Assembly: GCA_030684935.1 (NCBI GenBank)
Contig: JAUXXH010000052.1
Coordinates: 1-64,000, forward strand
Direction of reading: 5' to 3'
Origin: Pseudolabrys sp.
Lineage (GTDB): Bacteria > Pseudomonadota > Alphaproteobacteria > Rhizobiales > Xanthobacteraceae
DNA: 64,000 bases
The notes under the pieces were generated by a model. That model was not told the origin of the DNA. It worked only from the letters and a program-made list of their open reading frames with translations, and searched no databases. The position numbers and the translations under genes are program-made. Positions 49,210 to 58,012 of the stretch are shown here, piece by piece (within the stretch, counting starts at the first letter, position 1; every line of letters starts with the position of its first letter).

Positions 49210-49869
49210 CTAGAAGGCAAAAGCCGGCGGCTTGACGAAACCCGGCAAAACCGCCGCGGCGGCATCGAATATCGGGCGGCCGCCAATGTCGTCGCCGCTG
49301 CGGCGATAGAGCGTCGCCTTGGCGCCGGGTCCCGCGCCGAGCACGCACACCAGCCGTCCGCCGTCGGTAAGCTGGCTGCGGAAGCTGCGTGGTTCCACCT
49401 CGGTGGCGCCCTCGATCAGGATCACGTCATAAGGCCCCAGCGCCGGCCAGCCCGCCGTCAGCGGGCCCGACACCACGCTGACATTCGGCAGCGGCGCCAG
49501 CGCCTCGCGCGCGGCTGCCGCCAGACCCGCCTCCTCCTCGAGCGCCACCACCTCGCCGGCGAGCCCCGCCACCACGGCGGCGGCGTAGCCATAGGCGCAA
49601 CCGATGCAGAGAACCCGGTCAGCCGGGCCGATTTCGGCCGCCTGGAGCAATTTCGCCAGCACCATCGGCTTGAGCAGGCGCCGCGCGCTCCCCGGCCCCT
49701 CACCGGCCGGCAAATCGAGGTCGAGGTAAGCCAGCGGCCTGGAACCCGGCGGCACGTAGCGCTCGCGTGGAACCGCAAGCAGCGCCGCAAGCAGCGCCTG
49801 ATCGGTGACATCGGCGGTGCGGACCTGGCCATCCACCATATTGCGGCGAGCGGCGGCAAAGTCGGTCAT
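49210..49869 (-). CDS. PCMT-family protein (second isoaspartyl methyltransferase paralogue)
   Basis: A 219-residue SAM-methyltransferase-fold protein. The N-terminus FAAARRNMVDGQVRTADVTDQALLAALLAVPRE is characteristic of the tolC-linked PCMT group. Motif I reads RVLCIGCAYGYAAAVVAGLA instead of the canonical [11 protein letters not shown] of the pcm gene at 18752, and the ISxPY loop is replaced by RRLLKPMVLAKLLQ. It may therefore have a different or no repair substrate. The ATG at 49867-49869 is chosen. Confidence 0.85.
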   Translation of the reverse strand: MTDFAAARRNMVDGQVRTADVTDQALLAALLAVPRERYVPPGSRPLAYLDLDLPAGEGPGSARRLLKPMVLAKLLQAAEIGPADRVLCIGCAYGYAAAVVAGLAGEVVALEEEAGLAAAAREALAPLPNVSVVSGPLTAGWPALGPYDVILIEGATEVEPRSFRSQLTDGGRLVCVLGAGPGAKATLYRRSGDDIGGRPIFDAAAAVLPGFVKPPAFAF

Positions 49870-49957
49870 CACGGGCCTCTGAATAAAAGTGGCAAATGGG
49901 TCGGAGGTGCGGCTTTTTGTGCGGCACGGCCGGGCAAAACGCAAGAGAACCAGCGTG

Positions 49958-49986
49958 TTGTCGGCTGGCTTTCCCTCCTATATAGG
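49958..49986 (+). promoter_or_regulatory. Putative promoter of tRNA-Cys
   Basis: TTGTCG (49958-49963), a 17-nt spacer and TATAGG (49981-49986). The -10 and following base (TATAGGC) match the promoter of the next tRNA gene. A hairpin follows at 50001. Confidence 0.5.
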
Positions 49987-50000
49987 CTAGACCTTCGGGC

Positions 50001-50032
50001 GGCGCGCCCGGCCTTCCGCGGCCGGGCGCGCC
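50001..50032 (+). other. Strong hairpin in the tRNA-Cys leader
   Basis: A perfect 13-bp inverted repeat, GGCGCGCCCGGCC (50001-50013) and GGCCGGGCGCGCC (50020-50032), with loop TTCCGC, followed by GTTT. It lies between the predicted promoter and the tRNA 5' end, 7 nt before the tRNA. It may aid 5' processing or act as an attenuator. Confidence 0.7.
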
Positions 50033-50039
50033 GTTTAAC

Positions 50040-50113
50040 GGCCACGTGGCGGAGTGGTTACGCAGAGGACTGCAAATCCTTGCACCCCGGTTCGATTCCG
50101 GGCGTGGCCTCCA
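50040..50113 (+). tRNA. tRNA-Cys(GCA)
   Basis: Acceptor GGCCACG pairs with CGTGGCC; the anticodon stem GGA/TCC region reads GGACTGCAAATCC with anticodon GCA. The T arm is CCCGGTTCGATTCCGGG, the discriminator is T, and CCA is encoded. Confidence 0.97.
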
Positions 50114-50138
50114 CTCACAACTGCCGGTCATTCGCGCT

Positions 50139-50166
50139 TTGCAAAGCAGTTCGGCTTTGTTATAGG
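50139..50166 (+). promoter_or_regulatory. Putative promoter of tRNA-Asn
   Basis: TTGCAA (50139-50144), a 16-nt spacer and TATAGG (50161-50166), followed by C. The -10 matches that of tRNA-Cys. The tRNA begins 24 nt after the -10 box, so the two tRNA genes can be transcribed separately. Confidence 0.5.
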
Positions 50167-50190
50167 CGCGATGCCGGAATACCGGCCTGT

Positions 50191-50265
50191 TCCCTGGTAG
50201 CTCAGCGGTAGAGCGTTCGACTGTTAATCGAAATGTCGCTGGTTCGACCCCAGCCCAGGGAGCCA
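50191..50265 (+). tRNA. tRNA-Asn(GTT)
   Basis: Acceptor TCCCTGG pairs with CCAGGGA; the D arm is GCTCAGCGGTAGAGC; the anticodon stem CGA/TCG has loop CTGTTAA with anticodon GTT. The T arm is GCTGGTTCGACCCCAGC, the discriminator is G, and CCA is encoded. Confidence 0.97.
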
Positions 50266-50326
50266 TTCAATTTCAATGGCTTAAATGAAGCAGCGGGCCG
50301 GGCATGCGCAGCCGCGGCGCGTCCGC

Positions 50327-53146
50327 CTAGCTGGCAATGCCGAGCCCGCGGCGGCGGCCGGCCGCCGGCCCGCCGATCAGTTCGGCGTAGTGGCCGATGC
50401 CGAACGGCCGGCCGGTCAAATAGCCCTGAATTTCATCGCAGCCTTCGCGCACCAGGAGCGCCCGTTGCGCGGCGGTCTCGACGCCTTCCGCAAGAATCGG
50501 AATCTTGAGGCTATGGCCGAGCCCGATCACCGCGCGCACGATCGCCATCGAGTGATGGTTGCGCTCGAGATCGGAAACGAACGCGCGATCGATCTTGATC
50601 CTGTCGAAGGCAAACGAGTGCAAATACGACAGCGAGGAATAACCCTTGCCGAAGTCGTCCAGCGCAATCTGCACGCCAAGCGCCTTGAGCTGACGCAGGA
50701 TCGATACCGCGCGTGAAAAGTCGTTGATCAGCACGCCTTCGGTGATTTCGAGGACCAGACGCCCCGGCGCCAGACCGGTTTCAAGCAGGATCGAGTGCAC
50801 CAGGCTCGGCAGATCGCCGTGATGAAACTGAACGGGTGACACATTGACCGCGATCGTCAGCGGCCGCGACCAGGACGCCGCTTCGCGGCAGGCCTCCCGC
50901 AATGCCCATTCGCCCAACGGAATGATCAAACGGTATTCCTCGGCGATCGGGATAAACGTGCCCGGTGGCACCATGCCGCGTGTCGAACATTGCCATCGGG
51001 CCAGCGCTTCGAAGCCGACCGGCTCCCCCGTTAATCGGAATTGCGGCTGGTAGTGCAGTGTCAGTTCGTTGCGGTCGATCGCCTGCCGCAGATCGCGCTG
51101 CAGATCATGACGCTCTTGCCGCAGCACGGCCATCTCAGGCTGAAAGAACAGCACCGATGCGCCCGGCTCCGCTTTGGCCCGGTACAGCGCGGCATCGGCG
51201 TTGGCCATCAGCGTCTTGGCGTCGGTGCCGTCGTCCGGGTAAACAGCGCCGCCGATGCCCAGCCCAACCTGAATGCGCTTGCCGTCGATCAGGAAGCCAT
51301 CGAAAAAGGCTTCGAGAAGACGATCGGCAATCGTCGCGGCGGCGGCCGGCTGCTCGCCGTCGGTGACGATCAGCACGAATTCGTCGCCGCCGATGCGGGC
51401 AATGAAGGCGCCACCGGCGGCGGCCTGCAGACAGCGCGCGCCTTCCTGCAACAGCGCGTCGCCGGCGGCATGACCGTAGACGTCATTGGCCTCCTTGAAG
51501 CGGTCGAGGTCGATGCTCAGAAGCGTGAACCTGTCGCCCTGCGCTGCGGCCTTCTCGAGCGTGGCGGCAAAACACGCATTGAAGGCCGCCCGGTTCGGCA
51601 GTCCGGTCAGCGCGTCATGGTGGGCCAGATGCGCGATACGGCCTTCGACGCGCCGCATTTCGGTGACGTCTTCCAGCACTGTGAGCAGATATTGCGCCTT
51701 GCCGGTATCGTCGCGAATGGCGACCCGCTTGGAGGATACGACGCGCGCGACATTTTTGACCGACACCCAGGGAAATTCGCGGTTCACAAACGGCTCGACC
51801 GAAGTCAGCGCATCGGCATCGGCGGCGACAATCACGTCGGCGGCTTCGGCCTGAAACAACTCACGCGCCGATCTGCCAATCAATTCGTCGCGCGAAAGTC
51901 CTGCCAGGTTTTCATAGGCCTTGTTGACGAGCATGAGCTGCCAGCCGGACGCGTCATGGGTGAAATCCCGCGGCGCCTTCACCGAGATCGACAGAGGAAT
52001 ATGTTCGATGACGGTATCAAGGAAGACCTTGGTGCGCGCCTCCTCCTGCCGCGACTTCCGGAGCTTCTGGTTAAGGTCGTCGATGGCGGCATGCTGGCGC
52101 TGGAGCGACTCAGCCGCAGCGTTCAGCTCCGTCATCAGTTGCCCCAGTTCACCGCCCGGATGAGGCGGCGCAATGCGGGTGCTCAAATCGCCGGCCGCAA
52201 GCTTCTGGGCCATGTCGGCGATGCGGCCGACCTGGCGCCGGATGGCCAGTTCTCCCAGCGCCAAAACGCCGCCGAAGAGCAGCAGCGCAATCGCCCCGAT
52301 GATCGCCAGTTCTTCGTCCAGGCGCCGGTTGGCGGCGGCCACCAGATTTTCCCTCGATACCCCAACCATGACGTAAAGGCCGGCATCGCGTACCGCGGGT
52401 GTGGCGGCTGTGGCCCAGAACTTTTTACGGCCGTCTATTCCAGCCACCTCAAATGGGCGGCTTCCGATTTGCTCCGCGGCAGATTTGAACATGTCGGAGT
52501 TCGCGATCGAGGCGCCGGCGCGCCATACCGGATCAGGCGGAGCAACCAAAACGGTGCCATCTTTGTCGACCAGCAGAATGGTTATGTCTGACGAAATGCG
52601 CTGTCGATGAAGCTCCGTGAACTTTTTCAAATTGAGCGAGGCAAGCAGAACAAATTTCAGTTCGCCCGACGCCGCGCGCGCGGGATATGCGATCTGCAGA
52701 ACCGATATTCCTGTCAGCCGGCCAAAGGCCGGCTGAAGCGTAACCGCATCCGCGGTCACCAGCGCTTCCTGAAAATATTTGCGATCCGTCAGATCGAGGT
52801 CCCGATTGGTCTGGAGCGAATCGCAGACCAGCCGGCCATCGGGAGAGACGGTCAGTATGCCGGTATACTGCGGATACGCTTGGAGCACCTCGGACAAGAA
52901 CGCAGAGCAACCTGCCCGGTTGAATTTTTCGATATCGCCGGCGCGCGACAGTCCGAAATGCAGTTGGGCCGTTCCCTGGATCTTTTCATCCAGATCCTGG
53001 GCGATATTGCCGGCCTGGACCGCCAGTGCGGTCAGCGCCGCATCAATTTCGGCGGCGCGGTTCTGGGAAAAGCGAACGCCGAGGAGGATCGCGGGCACCA
53101 ATGTCGCCAACGCGACCAGCAACAATAGGCGAGCACGCAAACTCAT
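50327..53146 (-). CDS. Cache-HAMP-PAS-GGDEF-EAL membrane cyclic-di-GMP enzyme
   Basis: A 939-residue inner-membrane signalling protein. Helix 1 (~5-25, LLLLVALATLVPAILLGV) precedes a periplasmic double-Cache-like sensor (~30-265), then helix 2 (IIGAIALLLFGGVLALGEL), HAMP (RRQVGRIADMAQKLAAGDLSTRI), PAS (~375-490), GGDEF (~500-665, ARIGGDEFVLIV) and EAL (~680-925, FEALARW, DDFGKGYSSLSYL). Both catalytic motifs are intact. The start MSLRARLLLL at 53144-53146 gives a clean membrane anchor. It should couple an extracellular ligand to c-di-GMP levels. Confidence 0.94.
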   Translation of the reverse strand: MSLRARLLLLVALATLVPAILLGVRFSQNRAAEIDAALTALAVQAGNIAQDLDEKIQGTAQLHFGLSRAGDIEKFNRAGCSAFLSEVLQAYPQYTGILTVSPDGRLVCDSLQTNRDLDLTDRKYFQEALVTADAVTLQPAFGRLTGISVLQIAYPARAASGELKFVLLASLNLKKFTELHRQRISSDITILLVDKDGTVLVAPPDPVWRAGASIANSDMFKSAAEQIGSRPFEVAGIDGRKKFWATAATPAVRDAGLYVMVGVSRENLVAAANRRLDEELAIIGAIALLLFGGVLALGELAIRRQVGRIADMAQKLAAGDLSTRIAPPHPGGELGQLMTELNAAAESLQRQHAAIDDLNQKLRKSRQEEARTKVFLDTVIEHIPLSISVKAPRDFTHDASGWQLMLVNKAYENLAGLSRDELIGRSARELFQAEAADVIVAADADALTSVEPFVNREFPWVSVKNVARVVSSKRVAIRDDTGKAQYLLTVLEDVTEMRRVEGRIAHLAHHDALTGLPNRAAFNACFAATLEKAAAQGDRFTLLSIDLDRFKEANDVYGHAAGDALLQEGARCLQAAAGGAFIARIGGDEFVLIVTDGEQPAAAATIADRLLEAFFDGFLIDGKRIQVGLGIGGAVYPDDGTDAKTLMANADAALYRAKAEPGASVLFFQPEMAVLRQERHDLQRDLRQAIDRNELTLHYQPQFRLTGEPVGFEALARWQCSTRGMVPPGTFIPIAEEYRLIIPLGEWALREACREAASWSRPLTIAVNVSPVQFHHGDLPSLVHSILLETGLAPGRLVLEITEGVLINDFSRAVSILRQLKALGVQIALDDFGKGYSSLSYLHSFAFDRIKIDRAFVSDLERNHHSMAIVRAVIGLGHSLKIPILAEGVETAAQRALLVREGCDEIQGYLTGRPFGIGHYAELIGGPAAGRRRGLGIAS

Positions 53147-53449
53147 CGAACGGACATCCAAATGTTCCACGTGCTGGCGTTGCTGCCGCCGCCGGCCGGC
53201 GCATGTGGGTGGTTTGGCTCGACACCAAAATCGACAGACCAACATTGTGGATAGAGATTAAGGGCGCCTCTAGGAACGTGGTTTACGATTGTTGTGGTGG
53301 AACATCGAAAATGTCGCCATGGCCCGGCGGCCGTTGTAACGACCCGCGCCGCGGCGCTGGCGGCAGGATGGCGGTTGATGACCGCCGCCGCGGCTGTTAG
53401 TTGGACCCGAGGCGGCGGGCGCGTCCCGCCCGCGCTTCGAGGCGTCAAA
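53147..53449. other. Divergent gap before pncB-like gene
   Basis: 303 bp between the start of the Cache-GGDEF-EAL gene and the nicotinate phosphoribosyltransferase start. Open frames extend into it, but their translation is low-complexity Arg/Ala sequence with no family resemblance. I see no convincing promoter, repeat or RNA element. Confidence 0.45.
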
Positions 53450-54787
53450 ATGCCGTCCACCAGCCCGCTGACCACCGACCTCTACGAACTCAACATGGTC
53501 CAGGCCTATCTGGACCGCGGCGAGGACCGCGATGCTGTGTTCGAGTTTTTCGTCCGCCGCCTGCCGGAGCGGCGCGGTTTCCTGCTGGCGGCGGGATTGG
53601 AGGACGCGCTCGGCTTTCTTGAGACCATGCGCTATTCGGACGCCGACATTGCCTGGCTGCGCGGCACCGGCCGCTTCCGCGACAACCTGATCGACTATCT
53701 GGCCGGCTTCCGCTTCACCGGCGATGTCCACGCCATTCCGGAAGGCAGCGTCTGCTTTCCCAACGAACCGCTGCTCCGCATCACTGCGCCACTGCCGCAG
53801 GCACAACTGGTGGAATCGCGGCTGATCAATATTCTGCATTTCCAGACCATGATCGCGTCCAAGGCGGCGCGCATGGTGCTGGCGGCGCCGGGCAAGATCC
53901 TATCGGACTTTGGCTTGCGCACGGCGCACGGCGCCGAGGCCGGGCTGTATTCGGCGCGCGCCAGCTATATCGCCGGCTTTGGCGGCGCCGCCAATGTGCT
54001 GGCCGGTCAGCGCTATGGCATTCCCATCGTCGGCACCATGGCGCATTCCTTCATCCAGGTGCACGACGACGAGACGACGGCATTCGAGAATTATGCGCGG
54101 GCGCGGCCCGACGGCGTGATCCTGCTGATCGACACCTACGACACCGAAGCGGGCGCGCGCAAAGTGGTGGAACTGGCGCCGCGGCTGAAGGCCGACGGCA
54201 TCGCCATCCGCGGCGTCCGCATCGACTCCGGCGACCTGATCGCCAGCGCGCGCAAGGTGCGGCGCATTTTCGACGACGGCGGGCTGCGCGATGTCATCAT
54301 TCTGGTGAGTGGCGGCATCAACGAGGACACGTTGCAGACCATGATGGCGGCGCAAGCGCCGATCGACGGCTTCGGCATCGGCGTCAATCTCGACGCTTCG
54401 ATCGACGCGCCGTCGCTGGACTGCGCCTACAAGCTGCAAGAGTATGCCGGCACGCCGAAACGCAAACTGTCGGAAGGCAAGACGACCTGGCCGGGCCGCA
54501 AGCAGGTCTGGCGCTCCTATGACGCGGACGGCCGCATGGCCGGCGATATCCTGTCGCTGGAAAACGACAGCCATCCCGGCGAGACCCTGGTGGCGCCTGT
54601 GATGCGCGGCGGCCAGCGTATTTCGCCGCCCCCGACGCTTCAGCAGATCCGCGAGCGCGCCGCGCGCGATCTGGCGCGGCTGCCGGAGCCGCTGCGGCAG
54701 TTGGAGCCGGGTACGGTGTATCCGGTGACGGTGGCGGACAAGTTGCAAACGCTGACGGCGGGGATGGGTACGGCGAGGCTCCGATAA
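53450..54787 (+). CDS. pncB: Nicotinate phosphoribosyltransferase
   Basis: NAD-salvage enzyme (445 aa) joining nicotinate to PRPP to give nicotinate mononucleotide. Typical blocks are TTDLYELNMVQAYL at the N-terminus, FFVRRLPERRGFLLAAGLEDAL, LSDFGLRTAHGAEAGLYSARASYIAGFGGAANV, VGTMAHSFIQVHDDE with the phosphorylatable His, and VRIDSGDLIASARKVR. The ATG at 53450 is chosen because the family begins just before TTDLYELNM. It converges on the cluster at 54882 with a repeat between. Confidence 0.93.
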   Translation: MPSTSPLTTDLYELNMVQAYLDRGEDRDAVFEFFVRRLPERRGFLLAAGLEDALGFLETMRYSDADIAWLRGTGRFRDNLIDYLAGFRFTGDVHAIPEGSVCFPNEPLLRITAPLPQAQLVESRLINILHFQTMIASKAARMVLAAPGKILSDFGLRTAHGAEAGLYSARASYIAGFGGAANVLAGQRYGIPIVGTMAHSFIQVHDDETTAFENYARARPDGVILLIDTYDTEAGARKVVELAPRLKADGIAIRGVRIDSGDLIASARKVRRIFDDGGLRDVIILVSGGINEDTLQTMMAAQAPIDGFGIGVNLDASIDAPSLDCAYKLQEYAGTPKRKLSEGKTTWPGRKQVWRSYDADGRMAGDILSLENDSHPGETLVAPVMRGGQRISPPPTLQQIRERAARDLARLPEPLRQLEPGTVYPVTVADKLQTLTAGMGTARLR

Positions 54788-54796
54788 TATCTCCGC

Positions 54797-54876
54797 TCAT
54801 TCCCGCGCAAGCGGGAATCCAGAGCCGCGGATTCTGAAGTCTATGCTCCCTGGGTCCCCGCTTTCGCGGGGACGAG
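54797..54876. repeat. REP-like palindromic repeat (family C), copy 2
   Basis: CTCATTCCCGCGCAAGCGGG then AATCCAG, and CTGGGTCCCCGCTTTCGCGG then GGACGA, match the element at 24446-24521 arm for arm; only the connecting segment differs. It fills the gap between the convergent pncB and M24 genes, where it could act as a transcription barrier from both sides. Confidence 0.85.
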
Positions 54877-54881
54877 CGGGT

Positions 54882-56075
54882 TTAGACCGCCGTCCCTGCC
54901 CGGTTCCAGCCGCGCGCGCCTTCGCCATAGACCTCGTGGCCGGTGTCGGTGACGATCACGGTGTCCTCCAGCTTGATGAAGCCGCGGCTTGGGTGCAGCA
55001 GCGTGGTCTCGACCGACACCACCATGCCGGCTTCCAGCGGCAGGTCAGCGTAGTCGGCCGGGTACGGCACCGGTCCGTGATTGGTCAGGCGCGGCGCCTC
55101 ATGGCTTACCATGCCCATGCCATGGGCGAGAAAATCGAGATGATTGTGGTGCTTCGATTGGGCGCGCAGCGGCTCGCCGGCGTCGTAGATCACGTGCCCC
55201 GGCGCGCCGGCCTTGATCGCCTTCATCGCCGCGCGCTGGATTGTTTCCAGTTCGGCCAGCAGATCTTCCAGTTCGGCGTCGGGCTCGCCCTGGATCGCCA
55301 TGCGGCAGATGTCGCCGATATAGCCGTGGTTGTTGCCACCGGAGTCGATCGACATGATCTCGCCGGCGCCCCAGACCTGATCCGACGGCGCGCGGTTGAA
55401 GCTGGTGCCGCAGGTGATCAGGCAATATTCGAAGGTGAGCCCGCGGTTGGTCTCCTCGCGGCGCAAGGCTTCGACAATGTCGCTCTTGGTGGCGCCCGGA
55501 CCGTGATTGGCGATCACCGCCTTCATCGATTCCAGCACGGCTTCCGACGCGACCTTCAGCTTGGCCAGTTCCGCGGCGGATTTCTTCGCCCGCTGTCGTT
55601 CCATCACATACAGCGCATCGACCCATTCGGCGTCCGGCAGCGCGGCGCGCAGCACATTGGCGGCGTCAAACGGCAGAAAGCCGAACTCGACCGCGATCTT
55701 CTTCGGCTTGAGGCCGGCCTTGGCGATGTAGTCGACCGCCTTCTGCAGCGCGTCGGCCGAGCCCGCCGTGACGGTCTGCGTCTCCGGCACCCAGAGCGGC
55801 GCGACCTTGGTCTGGAAGCCTTCCAGCCGGTGGCCGATATAGGCGGCCTTCTCGGGCGCGCCTTTCGGATAGATGAACACCGGCAGATAGCGCGAGATGC
55901 CGGTCGCATCCATGTAGTCGAAGAAATTGGCGCGGTGGCCGCCGCTGAGATACTGCGCGTTGTGTTTCGAGGTGGCGATCACCAGATCGATGCCAGCCTC
56001 GTCCATCAGCCGGTCGAGACGGTGATGATCGAACGGTATGGCAAGGCCGCTGGTCGGCTGCGCGCTGACATTCAT
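54882..56075 (-). CDS. M24-family metallohydrolase (creatinase / aminopeptidase P-like)
   Basis: A 397-residue cytoplasmic pita-bread hydrolase. All five expected metal ligands are visible: D244 (MSIDSGG), D255 (YIGDICR), H318 (AHGMG), E356 (SVETT) and E370 (KLEDTV). The N-terminal domain (1-165) is creatinase-like. It may cleave an Xaa-Pro peptide or a C-N bond in a small molecule. The ATG at 56073-56075 has GGAG 8 nt upstream. It is the last gene of the transport/catabolic cluster, 51 nt after the MetE-like gene. Confidence 0.88.
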   Translation of the reverse strand: MNVSAQPTSGLAIPFDHHRLDRLMDEAGIDLVIATSKHNAQYLSGGHRANFFDYMDATGISRYLPVFIYPKGAPEKAAYIGHRLEGFQTKVAPLWVPETQTVTAGSADALQKAVDYIAKAGLKPKKIAVEFGFLPFDAANVLRAALPDAEWVDALYVMERQRAKKSAAELAKLKVASEAVLESMKAVIANHGPGATKSDIVEALRREETNRGLTFEYCLITCGTSFNRAPSDQVWGAGEIMSIDSGGNNHGYIGDICRMAIQGEPDAELEDLLAELETIQRAAMKAIKAGAPGHVIYDAGEPLRAQSKHHNHLDFLAHGMGMVSHEAPRLTNHGPVPYPADYADLPLEAGMVVSVETTLLHPSRGFIKLEDTVIVTDTGHEVYGEGARGWNRAGTAV

Positions 56076-56126
56076 GGATCGCACTCCCGGCTGTCCGGCG
56101 TCGTCGCTGCGCCGGTGATCCGGAGT

Positions 56127-57293
56127 CTAGGACCACAATTCCCGGCTCGCAAGCCGGGCGCCTTCGGCCATCGCCTCCAGTTTCGCCCACATCACGGTGG
56201 GGTGGACACGGCGATAGAACGGGCCCTGCGCGAAGCCGCAATCGGTGCCGGCGATGACGTTCTCGCGGCCGACAAGTTTCGCCAGCCGCACGATCCGCTC
56301 CGCCACCAGTTCCGGATGCTCGACCACATTGGTGGCGTGGCTGATGACGCCGGGGATCAGAACGCGGCCGTCGAGCCTGGCGTCCTTCCAGACCTTCCAC
56401 TCGTGCTCGTGGCGCGGGTTGGCGCCTTCGATGACAAAGGCGCCGACCCTGGCCTTGAGGATCACATCGACAATGTCCTTGAGCGGCACATCGCTGACAT
56501 GCGGCCCCGGCCAGCTGCCCCAGCAGATGTGATAGCGGATGCGGTCGGCCGGCAGGCCGTCGATGGCGTGGTTGAGAATGTCGATCTGCTTTTCCAGCCA
56601 GCGCTTGTAATCGGCGAATGTTGCCGGCGGCACCATGCGGTCGTAGGTCACGGCGCTGCGCGCGTCGTCGAGCTGCACCACGAAGCCGGCATCGACGATC
56701 ATCTTGTATTCGGTGCGCATGGCATCCGCGATCGCCTCCTGCAGCTCCTCGTCGCTCTTGTAGAACTCGTTCTTGCGGTCGGGGATGACGCTGGCCGGCG
56801 CCGCCACCGGCATGAAGGCCTCTTCGATCTTCGTACCCTTCAGCGCCGCCTTGAAATTATCGATGTCGGTTTGAAGTTCCGCCTGCCCGGTATAGGCGAT
56901 CGGTCCGACGCAGATTGCCTCGTTGACGGTGGCGACCGCCTCCTTGGAGTCCAGTTCGGCATAGAACTCGGCGAATTTCGTCCGGTCGGCGCCGCGCTTG
57001 AACGGGTTGGCGCTGTCCTGCTTGATCGGCCGGCGCTCGAAGCCGCTCAACCGTTCCAGCGCATATTGCGCCCAACTGATGGATTTGCCGAATTCGCCGT
57101 CACTTGGGATATCGACGCCGGCCGCTTCCTGCTGGCGCACCACTTCAGCCACCGAGGCGGTCAGGCAGGCCTGATAGGCCTTGACGTCATAGGGCTTGCC
57201 ACCCTGCCTGGCGCGCAGGAATTCCTGCAAAGCCTGCGGCCGGATCAGGCTGCCGACATGGGTGGTGAGAATGCGGTCGGTGCTGCGCTTCAT
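56127..57293 (-). CDS. MetE/cobalamin-independent methionine synthase II-like protein
   Basis: A 388-residue TIM-barrel protein of the MetE C-terminal / UROD-like superfamily. Recognisable parts are ILTTHVGSLIRPQALQEFL, VDIPSDGEFGKSISWAQY, RIRYHICWGSWPGPH and the C-terminal AGTDCGFAQGPFYRR, which carries the expected Zn-site cysteine. It lacks the N-terminal domain of full MetE. Members of this group often sit in catabolic operons and may transfer methyl groups from other donors. Methionine synthesis is not implied. Confidence 0.85.
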   Translation of the reverse strand: MKRSTDRILTTHVGSLIRPQALQEFLRARQGGKPYDVKAYQACLTASVAEVVRQQEAAGVDIPSDGEFGKSISWAQYALERLSGFERRPIKQDSANPFKRGADRTKFAEFYAELDSKEAVATVNEAICVGPIAYTGQAELQTDIDNFKAALKGTKIEEAFMPVAAPASVIPDRKNEFYKSDEELQEAIADAMRTEYKMIVDAGFVVQLDDARSAVTYDRMVPPATFADYKRWLEKQIDILNHAIDGLPADRIRYHICWGSWPGPHVSDVPLKDIVDVILKARVGAFVIEGANPRHEHEWKVWKDARLDGRVLIPGVISHATNVVEHPELVAERIVRLAKLVGRENVIAGTDCGFAQGPFYRRVHPTVMWAKLEAMAEGARLASRELWS

Positions 57294-57412
57294 GGCCAGA
57301 TAACCCCACTTTGTGTCGCGGGTAGCCTATGCGTCGGTCGCCGATGAATTGCAATGGTGGGCAAAGGCCCAATGCCAGACCAGACGCGAACGGCCTCGCG
57401 CCGCCGCAGGCG

Positions 57413-57997
<585 letters not shown>

Positions 57998-58012
57998 CTA
58001 AACTGCCGAAAA

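Noticed and set aside
50261-50281. AGCCATT / AATGGCT hairpin after tRNA-Asn as a terminator.
   Set aside because: The 7-bp stem includes the tRNA CCA end and is followed by TAAATG, not a T-run.
54843-57347. An 834-codon plus-strand open frame opposite the M24 and MetE-like genes.
   Set aside because: Both minus-strand proteins have complete active sites and good starts. The plus-strand translation resembles no protein family and is an antisense shadow.
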